64,000 nucleotides of DNA from Rhyacophila brunnea (taxonomy: Eukaryota > Arthropoda > Insecta > Trichoptera > Rhyacophilidae): the NCBI GenBank assembly GCA_022495005.1, contig JAGYXB010000561.1, forward strand, positions 62,001 to 126,000, in the 5' to 3' direction. The notes beneath the pieces are model-generated. The model was not told where the DNA came from. It made no database searches and saw only the letters and a list, made by a program, of their open reading frames with translations. The first letter of the stretch is position 1, and the number at the start of each line of letters is the position of its first letter. Of this stretch, positions 1 to 12,009 are shown one piece after another. Position numbers and translations under genes: made by a program.

Positions 1-555
1 GTGTAAAATCGACAAACCCCAGAAGAATTCAATTATTTTTTTATTTGTGGGATAAATTTAGTTAAACAAGTAATTTGTTTTCAAAAAAATATGTACAAAT
101 TTATTTTATATATTGCCAAATTCCCATTAAATATTTTTACGTTACATAAAATGAATTATTACGCACGCAAAGTTTCGTAAAAAAATTGTTTGCAATATTC
201 CCTGATTTTTACTACATGTGAAAAATATTTACTTAAGAAACTTTTTAAGTTAATCATATTTTCAAAATAAAGTTACCAATTTGTAAAAGTTCCGAACATT
301 CTGAGTAACCTTTACAGTAGGCATATTATATCAATATAAATATTATTTTTATTATTGGTTTATACTTTCAAAGTTTCAATAAACTATGGTGTTATCAAAA
401 ACGCTAAAGAAAATATTCTCTACTACAGATTCATGGTACACTAATACTTTGTTTTACGGCTCAAATAATGTCACTGGACTTTCGGCCGTAAACTAAAATA
501 TCTCAGAATGAATCATTTATTTCCATGCAAATTAATATAATTTCTTTAATTTCTC
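1..555. other. AT-rich stretch, nothing recognised
   Basis: No reading frame of useful length, no repeat partner elsewhere in the window and no RNA-gene signature was found here. Composition is strongly AT. Confidence 0.6.
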
Positions 556-755
556 TTTATTTTAGTACTAATAACAGGCCATGAAACCCATTGGAAGTAG
601 TGTAGTAATATAAGTGAAGCAATTACACAGACCTTGGCTTTGAGAATATCAATATAATATTATATCGTGACCTCACAGGTAATCGAACCCGGGGCACCCT
701 GATTAAAAACTAGCACCTCACGCATTGGCCTTTCGTAAGATCGGTAAAAATTAGA
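556..755 (-). mobile_element. tRNA-derived SINE, family A, antisense
   Basis: Read on the minus strand, a tRNA-like head (GGCCAATGCGTGAGGTGC, then a B-box-like GGGTTCGATTACC) is followed by a tail ending in CATGGCCTGTTATTAGT. The same head-tail order, with the words GTGACCTCAC and CAACAGGCCATGAT on the plus strand, recurs near 16.5-17.3, 59.6 and 61.4 kb, with a fragment at 46.7 kb. SINEs are short non-autonomous retroelements moved by LINE enzymes. The copy is diverged. Exact ends are uncertain. Confidence 0.65.
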
Positions 756-953
756 AAACAATAGCAAATATTATTATCTCACCCGAAAAGGTATTTTATT
801 TTTTTTAAATCACATTTACATTACAAAAAATAAGCGAGTTCTTTGTCTGAATCAATTTGAAGTGGGTGGTTCATTAGAAATTAGAAAGTACTTTTTGCAG
901 ATCTTTCAAGGTTTTTTTTATCGAATATTATGAATCTCATGATTTGGTAGAGT

Positions 954-1192
954 GCGATGCAGAGCCATCTGGATTATCTTGGCAATAAACACCATCCAGA
1001 GTTTGACGTGAGACGTGTCTTGACCGCATTTTAAATAGTTTCGTTATGGGCCACTGACTTTTTCCCTAGATTAACTACCTACATATGGCGTATTATTGTG
1101 TGAATACCGAAGGCGACGCAATAAAAGTTGCCAATATTGGCCTCTTAAAGATCGGCGCGTATATTATGCTCCGAAGTATGGTTCTGCATCGC
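954..1192. mobile_element. Small inverted-repeat element (MITE candidate)
   Basis: The ends carry GCGATGCAGAGCCAT and ATGGTTCTGCATCGC, which are reverse complements at 14 of 15 positions, 239 bp apart. No coding potential lies inside, and I see no convincing target duplication. Only one copy is present in the window, so the superfamily is unknown. Confidence 0.4.
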
Positions 1193-1885
1193 GTTATTAG
1201 TATTATTCATCTGGACAAAATATTTTCTTCTCTAATTTGTTGTGTATAAATACAAATAAATACATTTTGATTGCACAATACTTTTTTTACCTGATTTTGA
1301 AATCCGATCGAAATTGTGTTATAATTTAAAAAGAGCGTTTAAACAAAAAGCCGTTTAGTGAAGTAAACTGTGTAACTAGCTGCATTTAATTTTGCATTGT
1401 AAATTCATTTGTAGCAATCTTTACTGGTTTTACCCGTATCTGTTAAAAATTGCATCTGTTTTAACATAATTTTAGCATACTTTTAGATTCACTTAAACAG
1501 AAAATTATATAATTAATTAGTATTATGCCTAATTAATGAAGTTATCGTTATCGTATTTCAAGATTTACTTTTATAATATAACATCTACACTCTTTAAAAA
1601 AATAATGTTTTTTATCATAATAATAGAATATACATAACCATTACTTACATAATATTGTGATACGAGATTATAGTTTGTGTACCCATATAATAACGACTTA
1701 ACTATTACCAAAATCTCATGTCATCTAATTGAACGTAACATGTCAATTACAATATCAATGATCTTTATAAGTTAGATTTGACAAGACGATAAAAATGATT
1801 AAATATTAATACCTTGATGTTGACATAATCACCACTCATTAGTTATATACTTACCAAATAGATTAGGTATATATTTTATATATTA
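1193..1885. other. AT-rich stretch, nothing recognised
   Basis: Low-complexity AT sequence with no supported gene or repeat. Confidence 0.6.
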
Positions 1886-1887
1886 CT

Positions 1888-4095
1888 AGCTGAAGTACCC
1901 GGCTTCGCACAGGGTCACTTAGTGGTTATATTTATCTTAGATATTTGAAAAATAATAAGAGTTAATTATTTTTTTAATAATAAAATATCTGTGTAATACA
2001 ATATGGCAATATGAAAATAATTCTAATAGGAGTAAAGGTCAAACATAAGAACACTAAATTAAAATCGAATCCAAAATATGAAAACGTTTTTAATGTTATT
2101 AATATGTAGTAAAAAAAAATCAAAATTGGATGGAACAAACAATCAACAAACTTTGTATTTTATATAATAATAATTTAGAAACCTTTGCAAGTGTGCGCAC
2201 AACAACTGACAAAAGTTTCATCGCAATCGGATGAATGGTATAGGAACGCATACGAATATTAGAAGAAGATGATTTTCTAAATCAGAAATCTTCGTGGGCA
2301 TGCGCATGACAACTCACCAAAGTTTCATTGCAATCGGATTAATGGTATAGGAACGCATATGAATAGAAGAAGAAGAAGATGGTTGTACTAATTCAAAAAC
2401 CTTCGCGGGCGTGCGCACAACAACTGGTCAAAATTTCATCACAATCGGATGAATGGCATAAGAACGCATACAAATAGAAGAAGAAAAAGATGATTGTACT
2501 AATTCAGAAACCTTTGCGGGCAAGGGCACAACACTTGATCAAAATGTCATTGCAATCGGATGAATGGTATAGGAACGCATAAGAATAGAAGTAGAAGATG
2601 ATTTTCTAATTCAGAAATCTTCGTGGGCATGCGCACGACAACTCACCAAAGTTTCATTGCAATCGGATGAATGGTGTAGGTACGCATTCGAATAGAAGAA
2701 GAAGATGATGGTTTTACTAATTCAGAAACCTTTGCAAGCGTGCGCACGACAACTCACCAAAGTTTCATTGCAATCGGATGAATGGTATAGGAATGCATAC
2801 GAATAGAAGAAGATGGTTGTACTAATTCAGAAACCTTCGCGGGCTTGCGCACAACAACTGGTCAAATTTTCATCGCAATTGGATGAATGGTATAAGAACG
2901 CATACGAATAGAAGAAGATAGAATGAAGAAGAGGAAGAAGATGATGATTTTTCTAATTAAGAAACCTCATGGATGTGCATACAACCACTTACCAAAATTT
3001 CATTGCAATCGGATGAATGGTATAGGAACCAAGGAAGAAGAAGAAGATAGTTGTACTAATTCAAAAACCATTGCGGGTGTTACCACAATAACTGACGAAG
3101 GTTTTATCGCAATTGGATGAATGGTATAGGGACCATACGAATAAAAGAAGATAGAATGAAGAAGAAGAAGAAGAAGAAGAAGATGGTTGTCCTAATTCAG
3201 AAACCTTCGCGGGTGTTGGCACAATTATTGATGAAAATTTTATTGCAATCGGATGAATGGAATAGGAACGCTTACGAATAGAAGAATATAGAATAGAAGA
3301 AAAAGAAGAAGAAGAAGATGGTTGTACTAATTCAAAAACCATTGCGGGTGTTACCACAACAACTGACGAAAGTTTTATTGCAATCGGATGAATGGTATAG
3401 GGACCATACGAATAAAATAAGATAAAATGAAGAAGAAGAAGAAGATGGTTGTACTATTTCAGAAACCTTTGCGGGTGTTAACACAACAACTGACGAAGGT
3501 TTTATTGCAATCGGATGAATGGTATAGGGACCATACGAATAAAAGAAGATAAAATGAAGAAGAAGAAGAAGAAGATAGTTGTACTATTTTATAAATCTTT
3601 GCGGGTGTTAACACAACAACTGAAGAAGGTTTCATCGCAATCGAATGAATGGTATAGGAACCATACGAATAAAAGAAGATAGAATGAAGAAGAAGATGAT
3701 AATTTTTCTAATTCAAAAACCTTTATGGATGTGCATACAACCACTTACCAAAATTTCATTGCAATCGGATGAATGGTATAGGAACCATACGAATAAAAGA
3801 AAATAGAATGAAGAAGAAGAAGAAGATGATGATTTTTCTAATCCAGAAACCTTCATGGGTGTGCATACAACCACTTACCAAAATTTCATCGCAATCGGAT
3901 GAATGGTATAGGAACGCATACGGGACAGACACACAGACAGACATTTATTTTTATATTTTAGTATAGCCTATACTCTTCCCGCAAGTGCAAGCAATAAGTT
4001 TACAAAGTTTTATCGCAATTGGATGAACGGTATGGCTGCGCATTAAATACGAACAAACAAACACACAAATATTAATTTTTATATATTAGATTTAT
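1888..4095 (+). mobile_element. Interspersed element with internal tandem expansion
   Basis: The left end has the word CCCGGCTTCGCACAGGG (about 1899-1915), a terminus I associate with a widespread non-autonomous arthropod repeat. The right side has two tail-like ends: an ACAGACA run with TTTATATTTTAGTATAG (3923-3966) and TTTTTATATATTAGATT (4075-4091). Between them the element's own 3' segment has been copied about 16 times. The two tails suggest the array grew inside one insertion or that two insertions sit head to tail. Class is not assigned. Short frames here are periodic artefacts. Confidence 0.6.
2190..4040 (+). repeat. Tandem array of ~16 units, 104-136 bp
   Basis: The core word CAATCGGATGAATGGTATAG recurs with small changes at 2223, 2331, 2442, 2553, 2660, 2771, 2876, 3006, 3110, 3246, 3381, 3508, 3638, 3762, 3892 and 4016. 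Spacing is 105-111 bp up to 2876 and mostly 124-136 bp after that. The longer units carry extra GAA-rich sequence, for example GAAGAAGAAGAAGAAGAA near 3160-3182. Each unit also holds an AAACCTTCGCGGG-like word and ACAACAACTG. Confidence 0.9.
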
Positions 4096-4822
4096 TCATG
4101 AAAATCGATGTCATTTATTCAGAATGGTTAATATTATATCACTCTATAAAATATAATAAAATCAATAAGGTAGGTATATATATATAATTTAATTTTCGTA
4201 CTGGATGACTTAAATTAGTAACAACTCGATAAACAAAAGCATCATTTATGATGCTAATTTAATTTGATTAAAAAATCTATGGTTTTTTTTAGAAATAGTG
4301 AGTTGTACGAGTCTGTGAACCAATACAATATGCCGACGATGATTGAATCACGTATTGAGACATAGTAAGTCTCGCGTAGTGTACAACTGACTTCTTGAAA
4401 GTTAGCTTGAGTTAATCAACTTTGTACAAGATTAATGGTCCGGAAAATATCGTGAGTCCAAAATTGATTATGGACCCATTTTCACTTACCTGTTTGGATT
4501 TAAATGATATAGGAGGTTAGCGTCAAATATAAAGTTGTAATGTCACGAAGTTTTATTATACATTATATTATTTTTAAGTTGACAATAATTACTAAATATA
4601 ATATATACGTTGTAATAATGAGATATCTTTTCTTTAATATAAAAGTAATACAATTATATAATTATTATCAAAACAATATGACAATATAATATTATCTCTT
4701 ATACCACTAAGAGCAATTTTAATGCACATCTTTCGCTTATTGGGTAAACGCTCTAGTCACTGAAATATTGAACCAGTGTATTTCCTTGCGGATTTTGTTC
4801 AATACTTACAATCTGAGGGTAC
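4096..4822. other. AT-rich stretch, nothing recognised
   Basis: No supported gene or repeat. Confidence 0.6.
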
Positions 4823-5601
4823 CAGTGGCGAAGGGTGACTTTTGGAAAGAAGTAAGCTGTAGAGATCTGATAAAAAGAGCACACTTGTCAGGTATAATTA
4901 CGAGAATAGTACAATATTTACTACTAATGAATAGGTACACACTAGTAAATGACAACGACATACTAATTCAATGAAACTTCAAAAACTCATTGACGACATA
5001 AAAATGAGCGATGTGTTTAAATTACGTATTTTTCAAAACATGTATACCTATCAAAAATCATTAGATAAAATTTATTTTTATTAATAAAAACAATCTATAC
5101 TTACTTATTTATTAATATTTCATTAAACGCCGTTGAAATTATTTTTTTAATTATCTTATTTTAATGATTTTGGACAAGTGCGCAGTCGTGACAACATTAT
5201 AATGCGCGAATGTTTTAGGCTCTGCGATAGGAGCTTACCTTATTTCGTACAAATCAGCAGACTTGCTGAGGTTACGAGACGTAAAGTCCATACGAAAAAA
5301 ATTCAGAATTATTTCACTCATAATCGGAGATTTATTTACGTTAGACGTCGCGGCGTTTATTATTTATTTACGGCGCGCTGTGGTATATTTTTTAATACCT
5401 TTGCAGTTGTTTTTTAAACTGTGTAATACTGTAATAGATTCCTATATATACGACATCTCTCGTTGGCACAATAAATTATTTTTATATAACATAAAATAAT
5501 GAAGTGATTAAGTATATAAATATGTCAATATGCAATTAAAAAATATTTTTCTTAAGAAGGTAGGCTTTAAATAATCGCCTAGTATGGAGTCTTCGCCACT
5601 G
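4823..5601. mobile_element. hAT-type miniature element, copy 1
   Basis: It begins CAGTGGCGAAGG and ends CTTCGCCACTG, giving terminal inverted repeats of about 12 bp over 779 bp. The flanks GAGGGTAC and GAGGGTTA match at 6 of 8 positions, a worn 8-bp target duplication of hAT type. The first 150 bp match the start of the element at 14399, and the last 50 bp match its end. No transposase is encoded. The 79- and 78-codon frames inside overlap each other out of frame and have no recognisable domain, so it is non-autonomous. Confidence 0.75.
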
Positions 5602-6090
5602 GAGGGTTAAAGTAGGTAAGTGTAGGAAAGTACCATGTATAAACTATCTTTGATATTGTTCATAACCTAAAATCAATAAAAAATAAAATAATATCATCAA
5701 TAAATATTTTATACGATTTGACAATGTCGGATTGAAACAGACGAAACGTATCTTTGTTATTGATAAATAATTTGTATTAAGTTCAATAGATTAATATGTA
5801 TCTAGGTGTTATATTTTATATATTACAATGTCTATCTACAAAAATTGATAATAAAACTATTAACAACCATTGAGTTAATTTTAAAAAGACGTTTCCCATA
5901 TGAATATATAATTTTTAAATTTATCCTCAAATCGCATGTATTGTACCTATAAACATCAAGTAGACACATATAAAAAACTCAACATAAATCTTTATAAATT
6001 ATTTCTATTATTCAATGAATAAATCAAAAGATTTGAGAATGTAAAATTCTATACCTATATTGAACATACATAAGTTGAAAGCGGTTACAT
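5602..6090. other. AT-rich stretch, nothing recognised
   Basis: No supported gene or repeat. Confidence 0.6.
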
Positions 6091-6094
6091 GTAA

Positions 6095-6483
6095 GTTGTA
6101 CGTATGCAGTTCATCGTGGGACAATTATTCGTGCGCCGCAGTACGTGAAACATGAGTTCGTATAACATTTTATCAAATGACGAGTTCTTCGTTGAACATT
6201 TCACCGTGGAATATATTTGTACGTATCTAACAAAATGCGGCGATAGTTTGCAAATAGTATATTGTATGTATGTAATAGCTAACCTAACCTAACATAACCT
6301 AACCTCACCTAGTAAAGACATCTCATAAAATTTGCCATATGTTGTAGCATACGTACAAATATACTCCACGGTGAAATGTTCAACGAAGAACTCGTCATTT
6401 GATTAAATGTTACACGAACTCATGTTTCACGTACTGCGGCGCACGAATAAGTATCCTGCGGTGAACTGTTTACGTACAAATTT
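6095..6483. mobile_element. Foldback element F1 with telomere-like spacer, copy 1
   Basis: Two arms of about 147 bp (6097-6243 and 6336-6482) are reverse complements at high identity. They share words such as ATTCGTGCGCCGCAGTACGT, CGAGTTCTTCGTTGAACATT and TTTGTACGTA. The roughly 90-bp spacer holds a run of AACCT units (6279-6310), the complement of the insect telomere repeat. A second copy lies at 32713-33086. No protein is encoded, so movement would need an outside transposase. I could not fix the target duplication. Confidence 0.85.
6279..6310 (-). repeat. Interstitial TTAGG/AACCT tract
   Basis: About six imperfect AACCT units, interrupted by AACAT and CTCACCT, in the loop of foldback F1. 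Read on the minus strand this is the insect telomere repeat TTAGG. It is far too short to be a chromosome end. Confidence 0.8.
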
Positions 6484-6584
6484 CCGGAAAGATTATCGCA
6501 ACGCACATAATATATATGTATACAGATAGTCAACATTGTAAAGCATTTCATGTAAGAACTACTAGTTAAAATCATCCTAATTAA

Positions 6585-6745
6585 ATAGGATGACTGTAGC
6601 TTGCAAAAGCACACTGGCACGAATCCAGCGTCTTGTCCAGAAGTCCCGTTGGGTACCATATTTTTTTTGTAAGAAAAGATTTTTTCTAGTTGATATAACA
6701 AGATGTAGGAGATGTTTTCAAATTATGTATGTTCAGTTAATCTTT
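6585..6745 (+). mobile_element. SINE family C tail, truncated
   Basis: The stretch AAAGATTTTTTCTAGTTGAT, followed by TTTTCAAATTATGTATGTTC, matches the tails at 33952-34027, 34318-34392 and 43825-43885. The upstream 60 bp are GC-richer but the tRNA-like head is not clear. Confidence 0.5.
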
Positions 6746-7158
6746 ATTTAATTTGTAAAACATACACACTAATGATTCCCTTTCTATTTACTGTGCAAAC
6801 ATTCTTGATCAGCGCGATAGGTATAATAAATATACTATTAGAGATCGGCTTTCAGAGGTAGTGTGACCCATGTGAGGTACTTGTAGGTATACGTGTCAAC
6901 TCAATAAATAAAATTAGATCTGAAAACGGTTTGAAGGGCTGTTTTGGTAAAAGTGGGTGAAAATTTGATTTTAGCTCCTACGCTCGGCTGGATGGCTCTG
7001 TAGAATAACTTCCCAATTATTTATTGATCAATACTGTAACCTTTCGTAGACATAGTACACTCGAAAGAAGCAAGTGCTTTGAGAGAATGAAGAAAAATTG
7101 TCAGTACATATTAAATATTAACTTTTTATCATTAAAATTTTAAATAAATTCTTCTTCT

Positions 7159-7470
7159 TATTGTGCCATCCCCTAGCGGAGGTCGGCCACCCTCAAGGCG
7201 ATCTTATCTTTGTCGTCTGCTACCCGGAACAGTTAGGTGGAGCTGCACTCGTACCAATCACGGATGTTCTTAAGCCACGAAATGCGGCGCCGCCCTCTGC
7301 TACGCTTCCCATTGATCTTTCCTTGAATGACAAGTTGGGGAATGCTGTATTTTTGTCCTCTCATAATGTGGCCGAGGTATTGTGTTTTCTGGTTTTGATA
7401 CTACGTAGAACTTCTCGGTCCTTCTCCATTCGATTAAAAACTTCAACATTTGTCACCCGGTCACAAGTAT
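7159..7470 (-). pseudogene. Non-LTR retrotransposon reverse transcriptase, C-terminal relic
   Basis: The minus strand reads as the C-terminal tail of a LINE endonuclease-reverse transcriptase, the enzyme that copies LINE RNA into chromosomal DNA. From the 5' side one frame gives TCDRVTNVEVFNRMEKDREV. After one frameshift another frame gives QYLGHIMRGQKYSIPQLVIQ, then a basic stretch with RSRGRRRISWLKNIRDWYEC and a final block with RVADDKDKIALRVADLR. There is an in-frame stop after ECSST and a second near the end, so the copy is dead. The order VTNVEVLNRM, YLGHIMR, GRRR-SWLKNLR, then a hydrophobic IANLR-like end, is what I know from RTE/Jockey-like insect LINEs; the clade is not resolved. The catalytic RT motifs lie further 5' and are absent. 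The 103-codon frame on the opposite strand is its shadow. Confidence 0.8.
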
Positions 7471-7884
7471 AAGTAATAAGGTAAATAAATTAGCTAAACT
7501 ATTAAATAGAAAATTTTCTACTTAGTACAAAAATAATAAATCTTTTTATAAAAAACTATAAGCAAATATCATTTCAAGCGTACCGAAAAAAACTTTTTTA
7601 TAGAATATCATATCTGACATATTTATGAAGTCTTGACAAAGGTTTATAAAAAAAAATAATGTTAAATAATCTCAAAAACATAACTATTACAAAAAATTCT
7701 AGATAATAATTGAAAGTGGGACTCAAGTTCACGTCTTTTAGTTTTCAGGTGAGTACTTTCACCCCTAAGCTATCAATCTATCTTTGATTCATGCGGATTT
7801 TTTTTTGAGGTTTTAACGAAGGTACCTACCTACTGTTCTGTTTCTGTAATCTGTTTTGTGATCAATTAAGATAAATGACATTAT

Positions 7885-8025
7885 GACAGAGTATCACAAA
7901 TATAGTGCAATACTCTGGCTCCAAACACATATTAAAAATAATTAATAACACGTGTATTTCCAAACCTGGGATTTGAACCCGAGATGCGCAACATTATAAG
8001 CCAACACCCATCCATCGCGGGTGTA
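7885..8025 (-). mobile_element. tRNA-derived SINE, family B, antisense
   Basis: On the minus strand the sequence reads GGCTTATAATGTTGCGCATC, a B-box-like GGGTTCAAATCCC, an ACACGTGTTA segment and TTTTTAATATGTGTTTGGAG. That order matches the plus-strand copies at 28015, 62630 and 63335. The internal promoter boxes are near consensus. Confidence 0.65.
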
Positions 8026-8186
8026 TATTATTATAGTATACAAATAACGAATATAAAATAGATTTTTAAATTATCATTTGTTTACTAAATGCCTTGACAC
8101 GAACTTACGGTAATATTTCTAAGTACATCGATACACTGCCAGATATATGATATTAAATGAAAAACCGTGTTTATATGATTAATATA

Positions 8187-8443
8187 TCGTCACTGTTTTG
8201 GCAGAAGACACCAATTCGAAAAAAATACATATTGAGTTAGTTATACCAAAATGTTCCTTATTTCAAACTTTACCGTCTGGAAACCTTCTTAATAAATAAA
8301 CAGTCTTTATTTTAAAGTCATCCTTTTTACGATTACTTAATAAACTCACATGATAGACCATTTCAAACATTTTAACAACTTCAAAGTCAAATTACTCAAA
8401 ACAAGTATTCTCCAGTTAGTGTGTTCTGCCAGAACAGAGACGA
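8187..8443. mobile_element. 257-bp MITE M1, copy 1
   Basis: The ends are near-perfect inverted repeats of about 28 bp (TCGTCACTGTT...GCAGAA at left, TTCTGCCAGAACAGAGACGA at right), flanked by TA on both sides. The same element, also exactly 257 bp, lies at 20551-20807 in the same orientation with about 90% identity by eye. The TA target suggests Tc1/mariner-type mobilisation. No coding capacity. Confidence 0.85.
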
Positions 8444-8910
8444 TATGTAATAAATTAATAACCTCTCCCTAAATTTTATAAGTAAACTTAGGTCAGCGTA
8501 AGTGCTATATTATTTCTTTGAGCATGGTTTAACTAAACGTTTTCGTGTAGTGAAATTTGCTACAGTTTATAATACTCGTAACATCGCGAGAAATTTCGTT
8601 TGCCGTACTAAGCCTCCCTCCCAGTTGTTTTTAGTGTGCAAAATACTTAAGTTACTACGCATATGTTTGATCATTAGGAAAGATGAGGCTTAGTGATAGT
8701 TTCTAGAAAATGAGTTAGTATATATAAATATATATATTTTATTGTTATAATGTTTGTCTTTCACAATTTTGATTTTTTTTTACCACGGATTCACATACAT
8801 TTTTGATATAATTAGACTTTTAATGTAGTCAGAATTATTTTCATTTTGACATATTATATTGCATTCCTGGGTTGAAATTATTGTGATCATTATTCTAATG
8901 GATTTATTTT
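8444..8910. other. AT-rich stretch, nothing recognised
   Basis: No supported gene or repeat. Confidence 0.55.
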
Positions 8911-8916
8911 TGCACT

Positions 8917-9312
8917 ATTCTGCCCTTCTAAGAAAGAAGGAAGTAACTGACTCTCACACACTTTCGAGATAAATGACATAATGTTTTTTTTTCAAACTTT
9001 AGTAGGTACTGTGAATTAATAAAAAAACTGTGATAATTTGTATTAATAGGATGTTAAAATACAAATTAATATTAAACGATCAGTAACTGCAATGAGTAGG
9101 TGCAATTACTGCCTTTTTGTTTAAAAAATTGTATTATTTTAAAAGATGTCTATTTTTTCACTAATGATTTTAACGGTATTTTAGTGATAATACTGATTTT
9201 AAAGTGAACAGAATATATAGCTTTCAAAATTACCTAACGGATGGCATTCATAGCTCAATTTCACAAATTTTGCGAGTTACTGCCTTCTTCCTTGGAAGGG
9301 CAGTATTCTATT
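8917..9312. mobile_element. Hairpin-ended MITE M2, copy 1
   Basis: The left end TGCCCTTCTAAGAAAGAAGG and right end CCTTCTTCCTTGGAAGGGCA are inverted repeats of each other, and each end also folds on itself. The interior (TTTTTCACTAATGATTTTAA, AAATTACCTAACGGATGGCA) matches 13470-13870 closely. The flanking TATTC words may be a target duplication. No coding capacity. Confidence 0.8.
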
Positions 9313-11925
9313 TGAGTCGTTTTTGCGACCTAGGTTTTACCTTTCGGTATCTTCAGGCACTATGTGCACTCACCAATGTTAAAAACACTTAATACTAACT
9401 TATATAATAAATTAATACAAAAAATGGGTAAAACCTTTGTCACCTATATTGTATTAAGTCAAGGATCATAATAAAAAAGATAACAAATAACTAAAAAAAT
9501 ATGTGCACAAATGCTATTTGTACTAAAAACCTTCTCTATACAGAGACGAAGCTACATTATGTGACAATAAAGCCTAATGAGTAATGCTTAAACTATCCAC
9601 AAGTAATTTCGAAATTTATATTCATAAACGTCATATATATACGTATATCGCTCAACTGATTTGAGATTCACTCTGTCAATTCTATAAATTGTTAATATAT
9701 TGCAGACATCGTCAAGATGAATCCTGTGCTTGAATCTGTTGTGAGCCATTATTATTCAGATTAAAAATTGCGTAAAGTCATATAATAAAAAAAATCGTTT
9801 GGAGGGCTACACCGATAAAACAATGCCTTGCACTATTAGAATTAATAATATGAATCATTGTATTAAAATTGCAAACATGCTATCAAATACATAGTAGCAA
9901 ACTATTTTACAAGAAGAACTGAGTGTGTATACCATAATAATTAATAATGTATGTATTTGCCATTAGGTTACAAAGATGGTCTAAATTTGTCTAGTGATAA
10001 ATTTTTCACGCAATCCCTTCCCTTAATTCAATGAGATATTTTAGCGTAACCCAGATTCTATGGTCGGATTAATACTGTGTTAATAATTTATTGTTTGACA
10101 CAGTTTTCTTTATATAGGCGTTATTGTTCATTAAACTTAATACTCTGGTAAATACCATTCGCGAATAATAATATAAGTCCCTTTGATTACGTTAGTATCA
10201 CATAATTATTATGGGTAATTTTACGAAGTAATAACTAAATTTTGAAAAAAAATGTTAATATGTAACTATTTATATATATTGTTTTTTCGTAACATAGCTA
10301 CTATTTTATTATAATTAAAAATATAGGTTTGTACATCGTATAATGCATATTTTTGAATTCTTTATAATTAAAATTATCATATCGAATAATTTTATTCTCA
10401 AAAGTAGCCAAATTAACACTCAAGTATCAAATACGGCCAAGTCATATATTTAAACTGATTTTTTGGCAAATTGAATATATTCAGTTGAATTTTATTTTTT
10501 GATTTATAATATTTAGAGTAACAAAACTATAAAGATAGAAAAACATCATAAAATCTCGCGAAAATGTATTCAAATAAGCTTTCGTCTATCGCAATGCAGG
10601 TAGAATTAATTTTTCAGTCACATTCATCAGTATTTTTATGTTTCTAACAGAATGAAATTTTATGAGAGGATTCTGCTAGACTAAAAAAAGTCATAATAAT
10701 TTATCAGATACCTTTTATTTTTCACATTTTCCGTCCAGTTAGTATATTAATAGCCAAACATATCTTTGGCGCAACCGCAGATACTTAGAGACTTTAAAAT
10801 CTGTTTTTATTGATTCCTATATAACAGCGTTTAACCAGTGATTAACAGTAAGCAACAAATAGTAATGTCAGATAAGACCAAGAACCTCTCAATATTGTAA
10901 GACTATTGATACATGAATGAATAATAATTAATACTTGGTGTAGTAAAAAAAGCTCTCACTCAATACAAAACGTCATATTACATAGTAATTACATCGTTTG
11001 ACAGAACGTGTCGAATTATGCAAATTGCTCTCTTATTAGAGAGGTCGTTTATTCGGCTCTGTATTAAGTAATACTAATAACTCTTAATATAATTAATTCT
11101 TACCAAACCGGTTGCTTACATATTGTGACTGTGAACATAATTATTCCGGCACGATGAATGATTCGACAACTTTATTAAAACGGATTCGATAATATTTTAA
11201 TCTTGAAGTTTATCGTAATATTTTACATGGCATTATTTAATGACACCTGTAGGATTTTTTTATCAAATAAAGTTTATGAAATCTTAATAATTTCGTATAT
11301 TTAAAAAATATTTGTCCAAATAAGAAAGACTTGAATGGCTTAACATTTCTATAAAAAAATAGCTGTCCAATTGATAGATATTTTTTTGAATTTAGTCTGG
11401 ACACAAAATACATATGTGACAGTAAATTATTGTATTTAAAGTTTTTATTTTAGCTAGATGAAAGAAAAATCATATCCTGTTCATTTATGCTTTTTTATTT
11501 GTAAATTTGACGCATTGTACGATATTAGATAATATGTTAACTCAAAAACAATGAAAACAATTTTAATATCACACCTAGAAAATATATTAAAACTATGTTT
11601 TTTCTATATAAAAATATTTACATAAATACACAATATCGTAACAATAAACACTCAGGTAAAATAAATTTGAATAAATTTCAGTAAGTAGGTAGTTATTTAA
11701 AAATAGAGAGTAAACACTATAAATTTAAATAAAAGCAAAAAACAAATACTGGAAAACAAACAATGATAATAAAAACAAAAACTTTGTTATTTTTGAATAA
11801 ATAACACAATTGTGTATTGTTCTTACAATTTTATTGTAGTTTTCGCATTTTGTTATAACAGTTTACTAATACCAGTTTTATCGTTACCTATATAAATTTC
11901 GGTTCGTAATATCGATTGTAAATTC
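9313..11925. other. Long AT-rich stretch, nothing recognised
   Basis: About 2.6 kb with no supported reading frame, no repeat partner I could find and no RNA-gene signature. It could be intergenic or intronic. Confidence 0.55.
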
Positions 11926-11929
11926 AGAA

Positions 11930-12000
11930 ATAGTAGTCCTTTACAAATCAGCGCATCGTGGATTCAAATCCCGTAGTGTAATAAATGTATATGTTGGGAA
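11930..12000 (+). mobile_element. tRNA-like SINE head, truncated (family B-like)
   Basis: TTTACAAATCAGCGCATCGT is followed by a B-box-like GGATTCAAATCCC. The stretch resembles the head at 50815-50960. No acceptor stem closes around it, so it is not a tRNA gene. Confidence 0.4.
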
Positions 12001-12009
12001 TTGTGGATC

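Noticed and set aside
2923..3966. Four 62-98-codon frames rich in Lys/Glu or Ser
   Set aside because: Translations of the tandem array and its GAA tracts.
2190..4040. CRISPR-like array
   Set aside because: Units of 104-136 bp are similar along their whole length, with no unique spacers, and the context is eukaryotic.
5178..5499. 79- and 78-codon overlapping frames
   Set aside because: They lie inside the hAT-type miniature element, overlap in different frames and show no transposase motif.
6279..6310. Chromosome end or telomere fusion
   Set aside because: Only about six imperfect units, confined to the foldback loop, with ordinary sequence on both sides.
6420..6701. 93-codon minus-strand frame
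   Set aside because: Runs through one arm of foldback F1 and out into unrelated sequence.
7161..7472. 103-codon plus-strand frame
   Set aside because: It is the antisense shadow of the LINE reverse-transcriptase relic, which reads with recognisable motifs on the minus strand.
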